64,000 bases of DNA from Mameliella sp. MMSF_3455 (GTDB lineage Bacteria; Pseudomonadota; Alphaproteobacteria; Rhodobacterales; Rhodobacteraceae), in contig NZ_JASHJL010000022.1 of assembly GCF_030733205.1 (NCBI RefSeq), positions 22,219 to 86,218 of the forward strand, read 5' to 3'. The number at the start of each line of letters is the position of its first letter. Position 1 is the first letter of the stretch. The notes under the pieces are model-generated. The model did no database searches and was not told the origin of the DNA. It saw only the letters and a list, made by a program, of their open reading frames with translations. The translations under genes and the position numbers were made by a program. Shown here in pieces: positions 52,554-60,771 of this stretch.

Positions 52554-53201
52554 ATGAACGTAGAGTCCCCGAAACCCATGACCAAACTCATCCAGGACCC
52601 GCACAGCCTGCGCGAGGAACGAGAGAAGGTACTGGAGGTCGCCATCGGTCGCGAAGTCCGTGCCTATCGCAAACAGCAGGGGATCACGGTCGCTGAATTG
52701 TCCCGGCTGACCGACCTGTCCATCGGGATGCTGTCCAAGATCGAGAACGGCAACACCTCGCCGTCTCTGACCACCCTGCAAACACTGGCCAATGCCCTCT
52801 CGGTCCCGTTGACCGCCTTTTTCAAAGGCTACGAAGAACGCCGCGAAGCCGTGCACACCAAGGCCGGCGAGGGCTTGGAAATCGAACGGGCCGGCACCCG
52901 GGCCGGCCATCAGTACAACCTGCTTGGTCATATCGGCTCCAATTCCAGCGGTGTGATCGTCGAACCCTATCTCATTACGCTGAACACCGAATCCGACACC
53001 TTCAAGACCTTCCAGCACGACGGGATCGAGATGATCTACATGTTGGAGGGCAAGCTGGGCTACCTGCATGGCAACCAGCACTACCCGCTGGAGCCGGGCG
53101 ATACGCTGTTCTTTGACGCCGACGCCCCGCATGGCCCCGAGGTGCTGACCGAACTGCCCGCACGCTATCTCTCGATCATCTGCTATCCGCAAAAAACCTG
53201 A
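52554..53201 (+). CDS. XRE-family regulator with C-terminal cupin domain
   Basis: 215 residues. Residues about 30-85 are a Cro/CI helix-turn-helix (YRKQQGITVAELSRLTDLSI; KIENGNTSPSLTTLQTLANA); residues 115-210 are a cupin sensor (DGIEMIYMLEGKLGYLHGNQ; PLEPGDTLFFDADAPHGPEV). Such XRE-cupin proteins often regulate amine and polyamine catabolism. It is divergent from glxA3 and convergent with dmmC, so dmm, mgd or amt2 promoters are likely targets. Start 52554 has GAGAG upstream. Confidence 0.85.
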   Translation: MNVESPKPMTKLIQDPHSLREEREKVLEVAIGREVRAYRKQQGITVAELSRLTDLSIGMLSKIENGNTSPSLTTLQTLANALSVPLTAFFKGYEERREAVHTKAGEGLEIERAGTRAGHQYNLLGHIGSNSSGVIVEPYLITLNTESDTFKTFQHDGIEMIYMLEGKLGYLHGNQHYPLEPGDTLFFDADAPHGPEVLTELPARYLSIICYPQKT

Positions 53202-53221
53202 TCACCGGCTCCGGTGACGCA

Positions 53222-53250
53222 AAAAGCCCCCGCACTGCGGGGGCTTTTCC
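53222..53250. terminator. Bidirectional terminator between the XRE-cupin gene and dmmC
   Basis: A perfect 12-base stem, AAAAGCCCCCGC (53222-53233) with GCGGGGGCTTTT (53237-53248), three-base loop, flanked by A and T runs. It serves the two convergent genes. Confidence 0.92.
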
Positions 53251-53258
53251 GTTTTCCG

Positions 53259-54326
53259 TCACTTTTGCAGCGGCGGTTCGGTGTCGAGGTCAGGCCAGAC
53301 ACCGGGAGAGGTCGGCAAGCCATCGTCATACTGGCTGAGATAGTCCAGCATTTTCGGGCGGTTGTCGATGAAGCCCTTGTAGGTCGCCAGTTCCTCCGGC
53401 AGGTCGCGGATCACCCGATGCAGGCGGCGCCCCCATTTCGGGATGGTCACGATGTCCTGAAAGGCGATCAGGTAGCAGCGGATCGGGAACAGCAGCGCGT
53501 TGGAGCGCGGCAGCCGGTAGAAGGTCTGCAACTCGACCCGCAGGTGCTGTTTGGACCCGATGTTTTCCGGCGTGAGGGTCGATTTCTGCACCCCCCACTT
53601 GTGATAGTTCTCGGGCGAGGTATCCAGCAGCGGGTTGACCGTCATGGTCCAGTTCAGCCGCCGTGCCGGGGCGCCCTGCTGGATGTTGAGCAGGAATTTC
53701 AGCGCCCGCTTGAAGATCCCCATCTCATGCGCCAGCGGCACCGGTGCGTGCCACTCGAAGAAATCCATGCCGATGTCGAAATCCAGGCTCCAGTCCGCCT
53801 GGGTCGTGATCATGCCCGCGTCCATGTAGAGCATGTCGTTGCGCTGATCGAGCACCGCGAAATCACCTTGGGCCTGCCGTGTGATGTATTCCAGCGGCCC
53901 ACAGGGCAGCGTCGTCTCATCAAGGAAGGTGAACGTATGGTCGATCCCCATCGGCTTGTTGATCCAGCGCCAGCGGTCACCGTCGCGGTGCAGCTCGAAC
54001 AGGTCAGGGTAGTCCTCGGACTTGGAGACCATGATCAGTTCCAGAGTGTCCCAGCCAGCCAGCGTCATGTGCGGCAGCGACTGGCACCGCAGCGGATCCT
54101 CGGCCAGCACGATGGCGCGGTCCCGCATTTCCGAAACGTAATGTTCGTCCACGTCGAACCGCTTTTCGTAGACCGACCCCTCCGGGCCGCCCCGATGCTG
54201 TTCCATGTTCACCGAATACATGTAGCTGTCTTCGTGGAACGGGAACGGAAAGCGCTTGATGGCCCAGTCCGAATTCCGGAACGAGTAATCGTCGCGGAAG
54301 GTCTCTTCGTTGAATTGAATCGTCAT
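53259..54326 (-). CDS. dmmC: Dimethylamine monooxygenase, heme-dependent oxidative N-demethylase subunit (DmmC, DUF3445)
   Basis: 355 residues of the HODM alpha-subunit family (formerly DUF3445), which uses heme and oxygen to demethylate dimethylamine. Family-like stretches include WAIKRFPFPFHEDSYMYSV, LPCGPLEYITRQAQGDFAVL and HLRVELQTFYRLPRSNALLF. Last gene of the leftward dmmD-dmmA-dmmB-dmmC group, 11 bases behind dmmB. The dmmDABC order equals that described for marine bacteria; the lettering follows that order. Confidence 0.87.
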   Translation of the reverse strand: MTIQFNEETFRDDYSFRNSDWAIKRFPFPFHEDSYMYSVNMEQHRGGPEGSVYEKRFDVDEHYVSEMRDRAIVLAEDPLRCQSLPHMTLAGWDTLELIMVSKSEDYPDLFELHRDGDRWRWINKPMGIDHTFTFLDETTLPCGPLEYITRQAQGDFAVLDQRNDMLYMDAGMITTQADWSLDFDIGMDFFEWHAPVPLAHEMGIFKRALKFLLNIQQGAPARRLNWTMTVNPLLDTSPENYHKWGVQKSTLTPENIGSKQHLRVELQTFYRLPRSNALLFPIRCYLIAFQDIVTIPKWGRRLHRVIRDLPEELATYKGFIDNRPKMLDYLSQYDDGLPTSPGVWPDLDTEPPLQK

Positions 54327-54337
54327 GGTCGCTCCCC

Positions 54338-55324
54338 CTATCGGTCCAGAACCAGCGTCTTGCCGACAAAGCGGCTGACGCAGGGCATGATCTTCTTGCC
54401 GCTGGCGTGTTCGTCGTCATCCAGCCAGTGATCGCGGTGGATGAACTCGCCATCGGCCTCGACGACATCGGTCTCGCACTGACCGCAGGCACCGCCACGA
54501 CAGAGGAAGGGCGCCTCGACGCCGCACCGTTCGATCGCTTCCAACAGGCTTTCGTGTTCGCCAACCTGGATGGTAATGTCGGACTTGCAAAGGCGCACCT
54601 CGAAGGGTTTGCCGGGCTGGGGGGCCAGGAATTCCTCGGAATGCACGTTTTCGTCCGGCCAACCGTGCGCGGCGGCGGTCTTGTGCACCCACTGGATCAT
54701 GCCCTGCGGTCCGCAGACGTAGACATGCGTGCCAAGCGGCTGACCGTCCAGCAGATCCTCCAGCGCGATCGCCTGCTTCTTGTCGTCGTAGTAGACATGC
54801 ACCTTGTTCGGATGCCGCGACGTCAGTTCGTCGGCATAGGTGCCCAAGGCCTCGCTGCGGCAGGCATAGTGCAGTTCCCAGGCGCCACCCATCCGTTCCA
54901 GGTGCGCGATCATCGCCATAAAGGGCGTGATGCCGATGCCGCCGGCAAGGAAGACATGCTTGCGGCCGCGCAGGTCCAGCGGAAACAGGTTCACCGGGTA
55001 GCTGATCGTCATCGGATCGCCGACCTTGACCTTCTGGTGCATGAACAGCGACCCGCCACGACCCTCGTCATCGCGCCGGACAGAAATGGCGTATTTGCTG
55101 GGATCCGCCGGATCAGACATCAGCGAATACGGGTTGAGCCGCGTGCGGCCGTCGTCATTCATCTCGACCACGGTATGCGCCCCGGCCGAGAACGGCGGAA
55201 AGGGCTGGCCGTCACGGCGCGTGAACTCGAACCGGGTGACCAGATCGTTCAGGGGGACGATGGCGCTGACCTCGACCTCGATCTTCTCGGCGCCTGCCTT
55301 GGCTTTCTGGGGGGCAGCACTCAT
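54338..55324 (-). CDS. dmmB: Dimethylamine monooxygenase reductase (DmmB)
   Basis: 328 residues from ATG 55324, overlapping the dmmA stop by 4 bases. Reductase domain with FMN/NAD motifs (NPYSLMSDPADPSKYAISVR; LAGGIGITPFMAMIAHLERM; YVCGPQGMIQWVHKTAA) followed by a C-terminal 2Fe-2S ferredoxin with LCRGGACGQCETD and IMPCVSR. This is the phthalate-dioxygenase-reductase layout (HODM beta). It feeds electrons from NAD(P)H to the heme subunit. Confidence 0.88.
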   Translation of the reverse strand: MSAAPQKAKAGAEKIEVEVSAIVPLNDLVTRFEFTRRDGQPFPPFSAGAHTVVEMNDDGRTRLNPYSLMSDPADPSKYAISVRRDDEGRGGSLFMHQKVKVGDPMTISYPVNLFPLDLRGRKHVFLAGGIGITPFMAMIAHLERMGGAWELHYACRSEALGTYADELTSRHPNKVHVYYDDKKQAIALEDLLDGQPLGTHVYVCGPQGMIQWVHKTAAAHGWPDENVHSEEFLAPQPGKPFEVRLCKSDITIQVGEHESLLEAIERCGVEAPFLCRGGACGQCETDVVEADGEFIHRDHWLDDDEHASGKKIMPCVSRFVGKTLVLDR

Positions 55325-55929
55325 TTGTATAGCTCCACGGGTTCGGGCACGTTTCCGGGATCCTCGGCGTCCACCCGGACACCCTGGAAGGCGGCCAGCC
55401 GACGCGAGTAGTGATCGCGTACAAACAGGTTCAGCCCGCAATGCGAACAGACGAAGGGATCGGTCATCACGTCCTCTGTGATGCCCTTGCAGTGCACGCA
55501 TTGCATCCGCCGCGCGACAGAACCGCGATGTTCGGTCTGAATCGCGGAATGCGGGATACCGGCGGTCATCGCCTCGTTCTGCGCCTGCCCCATCAGCCCC
55601 TCGGTCCCGGTCAGGTAGACCTGCAGACCCATGTGTGCGTCCGACAGCACCCGGCGGATGCGCTGGACAGAGGCCTCGTAGGTCGGACCGACATAGAACT
55701 GCGCCGGTTCCAGCGCCTTCAGGCGATCGACATAGGTCTCGCCCGTGGCCTTGGGGATGTAGATGATGTGCGCCGCGCGAAAGATCGACGCGTCCAGCGC
55801 CGCGAGGTCCAGCAGGGCCTCGGCGCCCTCGGCATCCGCGATCATCAGATGCGCCTTGCCCGGCCGCGGTTCAAGCGTGCCATAGACAGGCCGGCTCCGG
55901 ATACTTTCGGGGAATTGGAACTTCGACAT
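55321..55929 (-). CDS. dmmA: Dimethylamine monooxygenase accessory subunit (DmmA)
   Basis: 202 residues from ATG 55929. N-terminal RSRPVYGTLEPRPGKAHLM and a C-terminal zinc-ribbon with two CxxC pairs, MQCVHCKG and FVCSHCGL, followed by VRDHYSRRLAAFQGV. This is the DmmA (HODM gamma) type, whose role in the complex is not well defined; rubredoxin-like electron transfer or structural zinc binding are possible. It is 77 bases behind dmmD, with a terminator-like hairpin in between, and overlaps dmmB by 4 bases. Confidence 0.83.
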   Translation of the reverse strand: MSKFQFPESIRSRPVYGTLEPRPGKAHLMIADAEGAEALLDLAALDASIFRAAHIIYIPKATGETYVDRLKALEPAQFYVGPTYEASVQRIRRVLSDAHMGLQVYLTGTEGLMGQAQNEAMTAGIPHSAIQTEHRGSVARRMQCVHCKGITEDVMTDPFVCSHCGLNLFVRDHYSRRLAAFQGVRVDAEDPGNVPEPVELYK

Positions 55930-55961
55930 GCTGCCGTGTCTCCCTTGGGATTCTTGGTGGC

Positions 55962-55991
55962 AAAAAGGCGCGGCCCCGGGGGTCGCGCCTT
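55962..55991 (-). terminator. Terminator/attenuator between dmmD and dmmA
   Basis: On the leftward strand AAGGCGCG-A-CCC pairs with GGG-C-CGCGCCTT (one mismatch), ending in a run of five T (complement of 55962-55966). It should stop part of the transcripts after dmmD, so that dmmD is made in excess over dmmABC, or be overridden under inducing conditions. Confidence 0.65.
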
Positions 55992-56006
55992 CTGCATGGC
56001 CGGGCG

Positions 56007-57155
56007 TCAGCCCTTGGCGGTGCGGATCTTCTTGTCCTTGTCGTAGAAGGGCATTTCCTCGGCGACACAGGGGATTTCGGTGCCATCCGCGTTGCGCACC
56101 GTCATCTTGGTGCCGGGCACCGCGCAATCGACCGGCATCCGCGCGATCCCGACCGTGTGGTCGAACAGGTCCGACCGCATGCCGTAGGTCACGACACCAA
56201 CGGGCTTGCCGTCCTTGAGCAGCTCGGCGCCCTCGTCTGCGGCGGTGGTGCCTTCGAGGCGGACACCGTAGATCTTGAACCGCTCCTTGCCTTGCAGCGC
56301 GTAGTGGTTCTCGGCGCCACGGAACCCCGTCTTGCCGGGGGAGACGGTGAATTCCAGCCCCAGTTCCCACAGCGAGTCGCCGCAGGCGCTGCCATCGGCA
56401 AAAGGATAGGTTTCCGAGTTGTCGCCCGGATAGAACAGCAGGTAGCTTTCGGTCCGCAGCAGGTCGAGCGTCGAGAACTGGACCGGGCGGATGCCCATGT
56501 CCTTGCCGTCCTCGAGAATTGCATCCCACAGCTCGATCGCGTGGCGACCTTCGCAGAAGATCTCGTAGCCGCGTTCGCCGGTGTATCCTGTGCGCGAGAT
56601 CATGACCGGCTTGCCGAAGAGCTTGGTCTGGATGATGCCAAAGTACGCAAGGTCGCGGATGCCGGGAACGTGCTTTTCGAGGAAGTCGACCGCCACGGGG
56701 CCCTGCAGCGACATGTCGTGCAGATCGTCATCGAAGATCATCGAAACGTTCTTGCCATAGGCCGCCATCGCCAGGCTTTCATGGCCGGTACCGGTGCCGT
56801 GGACCAACAGCCAGTAGTTGACCGAGACGCGATAGATCACGCAGTCGTCGATGAACAGGCCGCGATCATCCAGCATCGCGGCATAGACCGCACGGCCCGG
56901 CATGAGCTTGTCCACGTTGCGGGTGGTGGCGCGGTCGATCACCGCCGCCGCATGCGGGCCGCTGAGGTGGACCTTCTTCAGGCCGGACACGTCCATCAGG
57001 CCGGCCTTGGTGCGCACCGCTTCGTAGTCTGCCTTGGCGCGTTCGTCGGTGTGGTCATAGAACCATGCGGTTCCCATGCCGTTCCAGTCTTCCAGTTCAC
57101 CACCGATTTCCGCATGACGCTGAGCCAGCGCCGACGTCCTGTAGATGATCGCCAT
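56007..57155 (-). CDS. dmmD: Folate-dependent aminomethyltransferase of dimethylamine degradation (DmmD, GcvT-like)
   Basis: 382 residues of the GcvT/T-protein family: VRTKAGLMDVSGLKKVHLSG, MSLQGPVAVDFLEKHVPG, SRTGYTGERGYEIFCE, and RTESYLLFYPGDNS. DmmD corresponds to the HODM delta subunit and is thought to capture the formaldehyde from dimethylamine demethylation as methylene-tetrahydrofolate. First gene of the leftward dmm group, divergent from amt2 across a 250-base AT-rich promoter region. Confidence 0.85.
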   Translation of the reverse strand: MAIIYRTSALAQRHAEIGGELEDWNGMGTAWFYDHTDERAKADYEAVRTKAGLMDVSGLKKVHLSGPHAAAVIDRATTRNVDKLMPGRAVYAAMLDDRGLFIDDCVIYRVSVNYWLLVHGTGTGHESLAMAAYGKNVSMIFDDDLHDMSLQGPVAVDFLEKHVPGIRDLAYFGIIQTKLFGKPVMISRTGYTGERGYEIFCEGRHAIELWDAILEDGKDMGIRPVQFSTLDLLRTESYLLFYPGDNSETYPFADGSACGDSLWELGLEFTVSPGKTGFRGAENHYALQGKERFKIYGVRLEGTTAADEGAELLKDGKPVGVVTYGMRSDLFDHTVGIARMPVDCAVPGTKMTVRNADGTEIPCVAEEMPFYDKDKKIRTAKG

Positions 57156-57405
57156 TCCTTGTCTCCCTGACTCTTAGGTTTGGAGATATTGAGACCGATC
57201 CTCCGGAAAAAATCAATACCCGGGTTAAGATTATTTTCCTGCCGGGAAACGCGTCAAATACATGACAACCGGAACAACCATAGGGCAAGCGAGGCATATT
57301 TCCACCCTGAGAGTGAAATAAATTTGACATGATGAATGAACTTCGCTTCCCATTGGTGAAATAAGTTGCACTAAAGTCAAGATCCAACAGACAGGGAGAT
57401 ACATA
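57156..57405. promoter_or_regulatory. Divergent promoter region of dmmD and amt2
   Basis: AT-rich 250-base gap. Two GTGAA elements occur, at 57312-57316 and in TTCCC-ATTG-GTGAA (57347-57360). The second is followed by a TTGCA. The arrangement is reminiscent of a sigma-54 box but the GG-to-GC spacing is 11, one too many, so no sigma-54 promoter is claimed. AGGGAGATACATA supplies the amt2 ribosome site. Confidence 0.5.
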
Positions 57406-58779
57406 ATGGATGGCAACCTGAACGCCCTGACCACGGTGTTCACCGAGTTCTACTACTGGGTGACCGTGGTCTTCATGTTCCTGATTCACGTCGGGTTCTG
57501 CATGTACGAGGTCGGTGCAAGCCGTCGACGCAACCACATGCACACACTGATGAAAAACGTCATGGTGATCCCACTGGTCACCGTCACGTTTTTCTTCTTC
57601 GGCTGGTGGATCTACTGGGCCTTCCCGATGTTCCCCTTCTTCGGCGGGCTCGACCACGAGATGGGCTCCGGCAATCTCCCCTGGGCTCAATCGATGGGTC
57701 CGAACGCCGCGGATCGAATCACCGGAGTGTTCTGGGCGGCCTTCCTCCTGTTCTCCTGGACGGCGGCCTCGATCGTTTCGGGTGCCGTGATCGAACGCAT
57801 CCGCTCGTCCGCACTTTGGGTGCATGCGGTGCTGATCGGTTCTGTCTGGTGGATCATCGATGCGGCCTGGGGCTGGCATTATGATGGCTGGATGGTGAAG
57901 TTCCTCGGCTATCACGACGCTTATGCATCCGGCGTGATTCACGCGATCGCCGGCGGCTATGCCCTGGGCGTGATCGCGGTTCTCGGCCCGCGCATCGGCA
58001 AATTCGCCAAGGACGGCACGCCGCGAGACATTCCCCCGCACAACCCGTGGATGCTGACCATCGGCATCTTCCTGATCTACACCGGCTTCTGGGGCTTCTA
58101 CGCGGCCTGCAACGTGCCCGTGATCTCTCCTGAAGGCATCGGCGGCCAGATCACCGGCACCACCTGGACGGCCACCAACATCTACCTGGCGCCGACCTCG
58201 CTGTCCGGGATCACCTTCAACTTCCTGATGTCGCTTTCGGGCGGCTTGATGGCGGCCTATCTCGTGTCCAAGGGCGATGCTTTCTGGACCTTCTCCGGCG
58301 GTCTTGCCGGGGTCATCACCGCCTCCGCGGGCAATGACCTTTATCACCCGGTGCAGGCAATGCTGATCGCCGCCGTTGGCGTGGTCATCGTCTACCGCCT
58401 GCACTTCTGGGTCGAACGCCGGTTCAAGCTGGACGACGCCGTCGGCGCCGTCGCGGTGCATGGCTATGCCGGTTTCGTGGGGCTGATCATCGCGGGCTTC
58501 GTGCTCTGGGGTGCGCCGTCCTCGCCGTATGAAGGCTATGCCACGGTCAACCCGCTGGGTCAGTTCATCGGAGCGATGATCATGTTCTTTGGCCTCGGGT
58601 TCCTGCCTGCATTCGCCGTGTCCAAAATTCAGGCGGCAATGGGCGTGTTGCGGATCCCCGAGGAGGTCGAGCTTGAAGGCCTCGATTACGCCGAACACCA
58701 TGCCTACGAAGAAGCCAAGGAGGCCATCATCGAGGCCGACAAGGCCCACCTGGCCGCCAAACTCACCCCCGCAGAATAA
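57406..58779 (+). CDS. Amt-family (methyl)ammonium transporter (amt2)
   Basis: 457 residues, about 11 membrane helices. The twin pore histidines are kept: His179 in ASGVIHAIAGGYALG and His352 in AVAVHGYAGFVGL, with the conserved LDDAVG block before the second. A charged C-terminal tail (YAEHHAYEEAKEAIIEADKAH) could be a regulatory helix. Adjacent to methylamine genes, its cargo could be ammonium or methylammonium. A 72-residue membrane protein follows after 12 bases. No GlnK gene is nearby. Confidence 0.88.
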   Translation: MDGNLNALTTVFTEFYYWVTVVFMFLIHVGFCMYEVGASRRRNHMHTLMKNVMVIPLVTVTFFFFGWWIYWAFPMFPFFGGLDHEMGSGNLPWAQSMGPNAADRITGVFWAAFLLFSWTAASIVSGAVIERIRSSALWVHAVLIGSVWWIIDAAWGWHYDGWMVKFLGYHDAYASGVIHAIAGGYALGVIAVLGPRIGKFAKDGTPRDIPPHNPWMLTIGIFLIYTGFWGFYAACNVPVISPEGIGGQITGTTWTATNIYLAPTSLSGITFNFLMSLSGGLMAAYLVSKGDAFWTFSGGLAGVITASAGNDLYHPVQAMLIAAVGVVIVYRLHFWVERRFKLDDAVGAVAVHGYAGFVGLIIAGFVLWGAPSSPYEGYATVNPLGQFIGAMIMFFGLGFLPAFAVSKIQAAMGVLRIPEEVELEGLDYAEHHAYEEAKEAIIEADKAHLAAKLTPAE

Positions 58780-58791
58780 GGAGCGTCCACT

Positions 58792-59010
58792 ATGTCCTCG
58801 ATTGGTTACGAAAGCTGGGCCGTAGACCTGGCGGATGTCGGTCCGATCTATCCTTTCCAGGGATCGGAAATGCTGATGGTCGCGCTTGGCGTGATCTTCT
58901 GGCTGGGCTGGCACCGGATCCAGTTCGTGCGGGAAAGCGAGCACCTGAAACGTGCCAAGCAGCGCGCGCTGGACCACGAGAAGGTCCAGCAAAGCGTCGA
59001 ACGGTACTGA
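58792..59010 (+). CDS. Small one-helix membrane protein of unknown function, downstream of amt2
   Basis: 72 residues. One clear transmembrane segment (MLMVALGVIFWLGWHRIQFV, residues 27-46), then a highly charged helix (RESEHLKRAKQRALDHEKVQ). It is preceded by AAGGAG-type ribosome bases and lies 12 bases behind amt2, before a hairpin that separates it from mgsA, so it is co-transcribed with the transporter. It resembles no family I can name. A small subunit or regulator of the transporter is a reasonable guess. Confidence 0.8.
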   Translation: MSSIGYESWAVDLADVGPIYPFQGSEMLMVALGVIFWLGWHRIQFVRESEHLKRAKQRALDHEKVQQSVERY

Positions 59011-59020
59011 TCCCGAGACC

Positions 59021-59051
59021 GGCAAGGGTGGGCTGATCGCCCACCCTTGCC
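59021..59051 (+). terminator. Strong hairpin behind amt2 and the small membrane protein
   Basis: A perfect 13-base stem, GGCAAGGGTGGGC (59021-59033) with GCCCACCCTTGCC (59039-59051). A run of seven T lies 11 bases further on (59063-59069), so efficiency as a simple terminator is uncertain. Confidence 0.65.
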
Positions 59052-59157
59052 TCTCAGGAAAATTTTTTTCATCTTAGTTGCGGCATCGCGTTTCCGGTGC
59101 TAGCCTGAACCGGTCAGCCCGATCCGGGTAGAATCAAGAAAGTGGAGCGACACCAGA

Positions 59158-60087
59158 ATGTGCGGAATTGTCGGACTGTTCCTGAAGGACAAGGCGCTAG
59201 AGCCCCAGCTGGGTGCCTTGCTCACCGATATGCTCATCACCATGACCGATCGCGGCCCCGACAGCGCCGGGATCGCGATCTATGGCGCCGAGGACACCTC
59301 GGCCTCGAAACTCACCGTCCAGGCCGAAGACCCGGACGCGTCCTTTGACGGCCTCGCGGACAAGATGGCCGCGGCGCTGGGTGGCAAGGTCACGCTGACC
59401 CGCAACGACACCCACGCGGTGCTGCAGGTCCCCGCCGGCAAGGCGGACGAGGCCCGCACCGCCCTGCGCGAGATCGCACCCGAAGTCCGCGCCATGTCCT
59501 TTGGCGATACCCTGGAAATCTACAAGGAAGTCGGCCTGCCCAAGGACGTGGCGGCACGTTTCGACATCGCCAAGATGTCGGGCACCCACGGCATCGGCCA
59601 CACCCGCATGGCCACCGAATCCGCGGTGACGACGCTGGGCGCACACCCGTTCAACACCGGCTCTGACCAGTGCCTGGTGCACAACGGCTCGCTCTCGAAC
59701 CACAACTCGCTGCGCCGCAAGCTGCAGCGCGAGGGCATCCATATCGAAACCCAGAACGACACCGAGGTCGGCGCCGCCTACCTGACCTGGAAGATGCAGA
59801 ACGGCGCGACGCTGGGTGAAGCTCTCGAAGCCTCGCTCGAGGATCTCGACGGTTTCTTCAACTTCGTCGTCGGCACCAAGGACGGCTTCGGCGTCGTCCG
59901 TGACCCGATTGCCTGCAAGCCCGCCGTCATGGCGGAAACCGATCAATACGTGGCCTTCGGTTCCGAGTATCGCGCGCTGGTGAACCTGCCGGGCATCGAA
60001 ACAGCCCGCGTCTGGGAACCCGAACCCGCGACCGTTTACTTCTGGACCCACAACCAGGCCCCCACCCCGAAAAAGAAGGCGGCATGA
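59158..60087 (+). CDS. mgsA: N-methylglutamate synthase subunit A, class II glutamine amidotransferase domain (MgsA)
   Basis: 309 residues. Cys2 of MCGIVGLFLKD is the N-terminal nucleophile; MTDRGPDSAGIAIYG, GIGHTRMATES and LVHNGSLSNHNSLRRKLQRE are the class II glutaminase blocks, as in the N-terminal part of glutamate synthase. In the N-methylglutamate pathway this subunit splits gamma-glutamylmethylamide and passes methylamine to the FMN subunit. The stop overlaps mgsB by 4 bases. Confidence 0.88.
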   Translation: MCGIVGLFLKDKALEPQLGALLTDMLITMTDRGPDSAGIAIYGAEDTSASKLTVQAEDPDASFDGLADKMAAALGGKVTLTRNDTHAVLQVPAGKADEARTALREIAPEVRAMSFGDTLEIYKEVGLPKDVAARFDIAKMSGTHGIGHTRMATESAVTTLGAHPFNTGSDQCLVHNGSLSNHNSLRRKLQREGIHIETQNDTEVGAAYLTWKMQNGATLGEALEASLEDLDGFFNFVVGTKDGFGVVRDPIACKPAVMAETDQYVAFGSEYRALVNLPGIETARVWEPEPATVYFWTHNQAPTPKKKAA

Positions 60088-60764
60088 TGCAAACTTACGA
60101 TCTTCAAGCCAACAGCCTGCGCGACCTGAACGCCGCGCTGCATGCCCAGGCCAATGACACCAACCAGACCAGCTGGGAAATCGTGAACCCGCGCGGCAGC
60201 CACGCCGTCGCCGTGGGGCTGGACGCGCCAATCGAGGTCAGCGTCAAGGGATCGACCGGTTACTACACAGCGGGCATGAACAAGCAGGCGACCGTGCATG
60301 TGCACGGCTCTGCCGGCCCCGGCGTGGCCGAAAACATGATGTCCGGCACCGTGGTCATCGAAGGCGACGCCAGCCAGTACGCCGGCGCCACCGGACACGG
60401 CGGCCTGCTGGTCATCAAAGGCAACGCAAGCTCGCGCTGCGGTATCTCCATGAAGGGGATCGACATCGTGGTGCACGGCAACGTCGGTCACATGTCCGCC
60501 TTCATGGCCCAGTCGGGCAACCTGGTTGTCTGCGGCGACGCTGGCGACGCCCTGGGCGACTCGATCTACGAGGCGCGCCTCTTCGTGCGCGGCTCGGTGA
60601 AATCGCTGGGCGCCGACTGCATCGAAAAAGAGATGCGGCCCGAACATATCGAAATCCTGCGTGACCTGCTGGAACGCGCGGGCAGCGATGCAAAACCGGA
60701 AGAGTTCAAGCGGTACGGCTCGGCACGCCAGCTGTACAACTTCAAAGTCGACAACGCGTATTGA
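60084..60764 (+). CDS. mgsB: N-methylglutamate synthase subunit B, GXGXG domain (MgsB)
   Basis: 226 residues forming the right-handed beta-helix known from the C-terminus of glutamate synthase, with repeated glycine turns (GSTGYYTAGMNKQATVHVHG; GDASQYAGATGHGGLLVIKG; GIDIVVHGNVGHMSAFM). It has a structural role in linking the amidotransferase and FMN subunits. Lies between mgsA (4-base overlap) and mgsC (7-base gap). Confidence 0.88.
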   Translation: MMQTYDLQANSLRDLNAALHAQANDTNQTSWEIVNPRGSHAVAVGLDAPIEVSVKGSTGYYTAGMNKQATVHVHGSAGPGVAENMMSGTVVIEGDASQYAGATGHGGLLVIKGNASSRCGISMKGIDIVVHGNVGHMSAFMAQSGNLVVCGDAGDALGDSIYEARLFVRGSVKSLGADCIEKEMRPEHIEILRDLLERAGSDAKPEEFKRYGSARQLYNFKVDNAY

Positions 60765-60771
60765 GGGAGAC

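Noticed and set aside
57347..57372. Sigma-54 promoter before amt2
   Set aside because: GG and GC elements are separated by 11 bases instead of 10 and the -24 box is poor.
57097..59025. 642-codon antisense frame across amt2 and its small partner
   Set aside because: Low-complexity, highly charged product; the sense strand encodes a clear membrane transporter.
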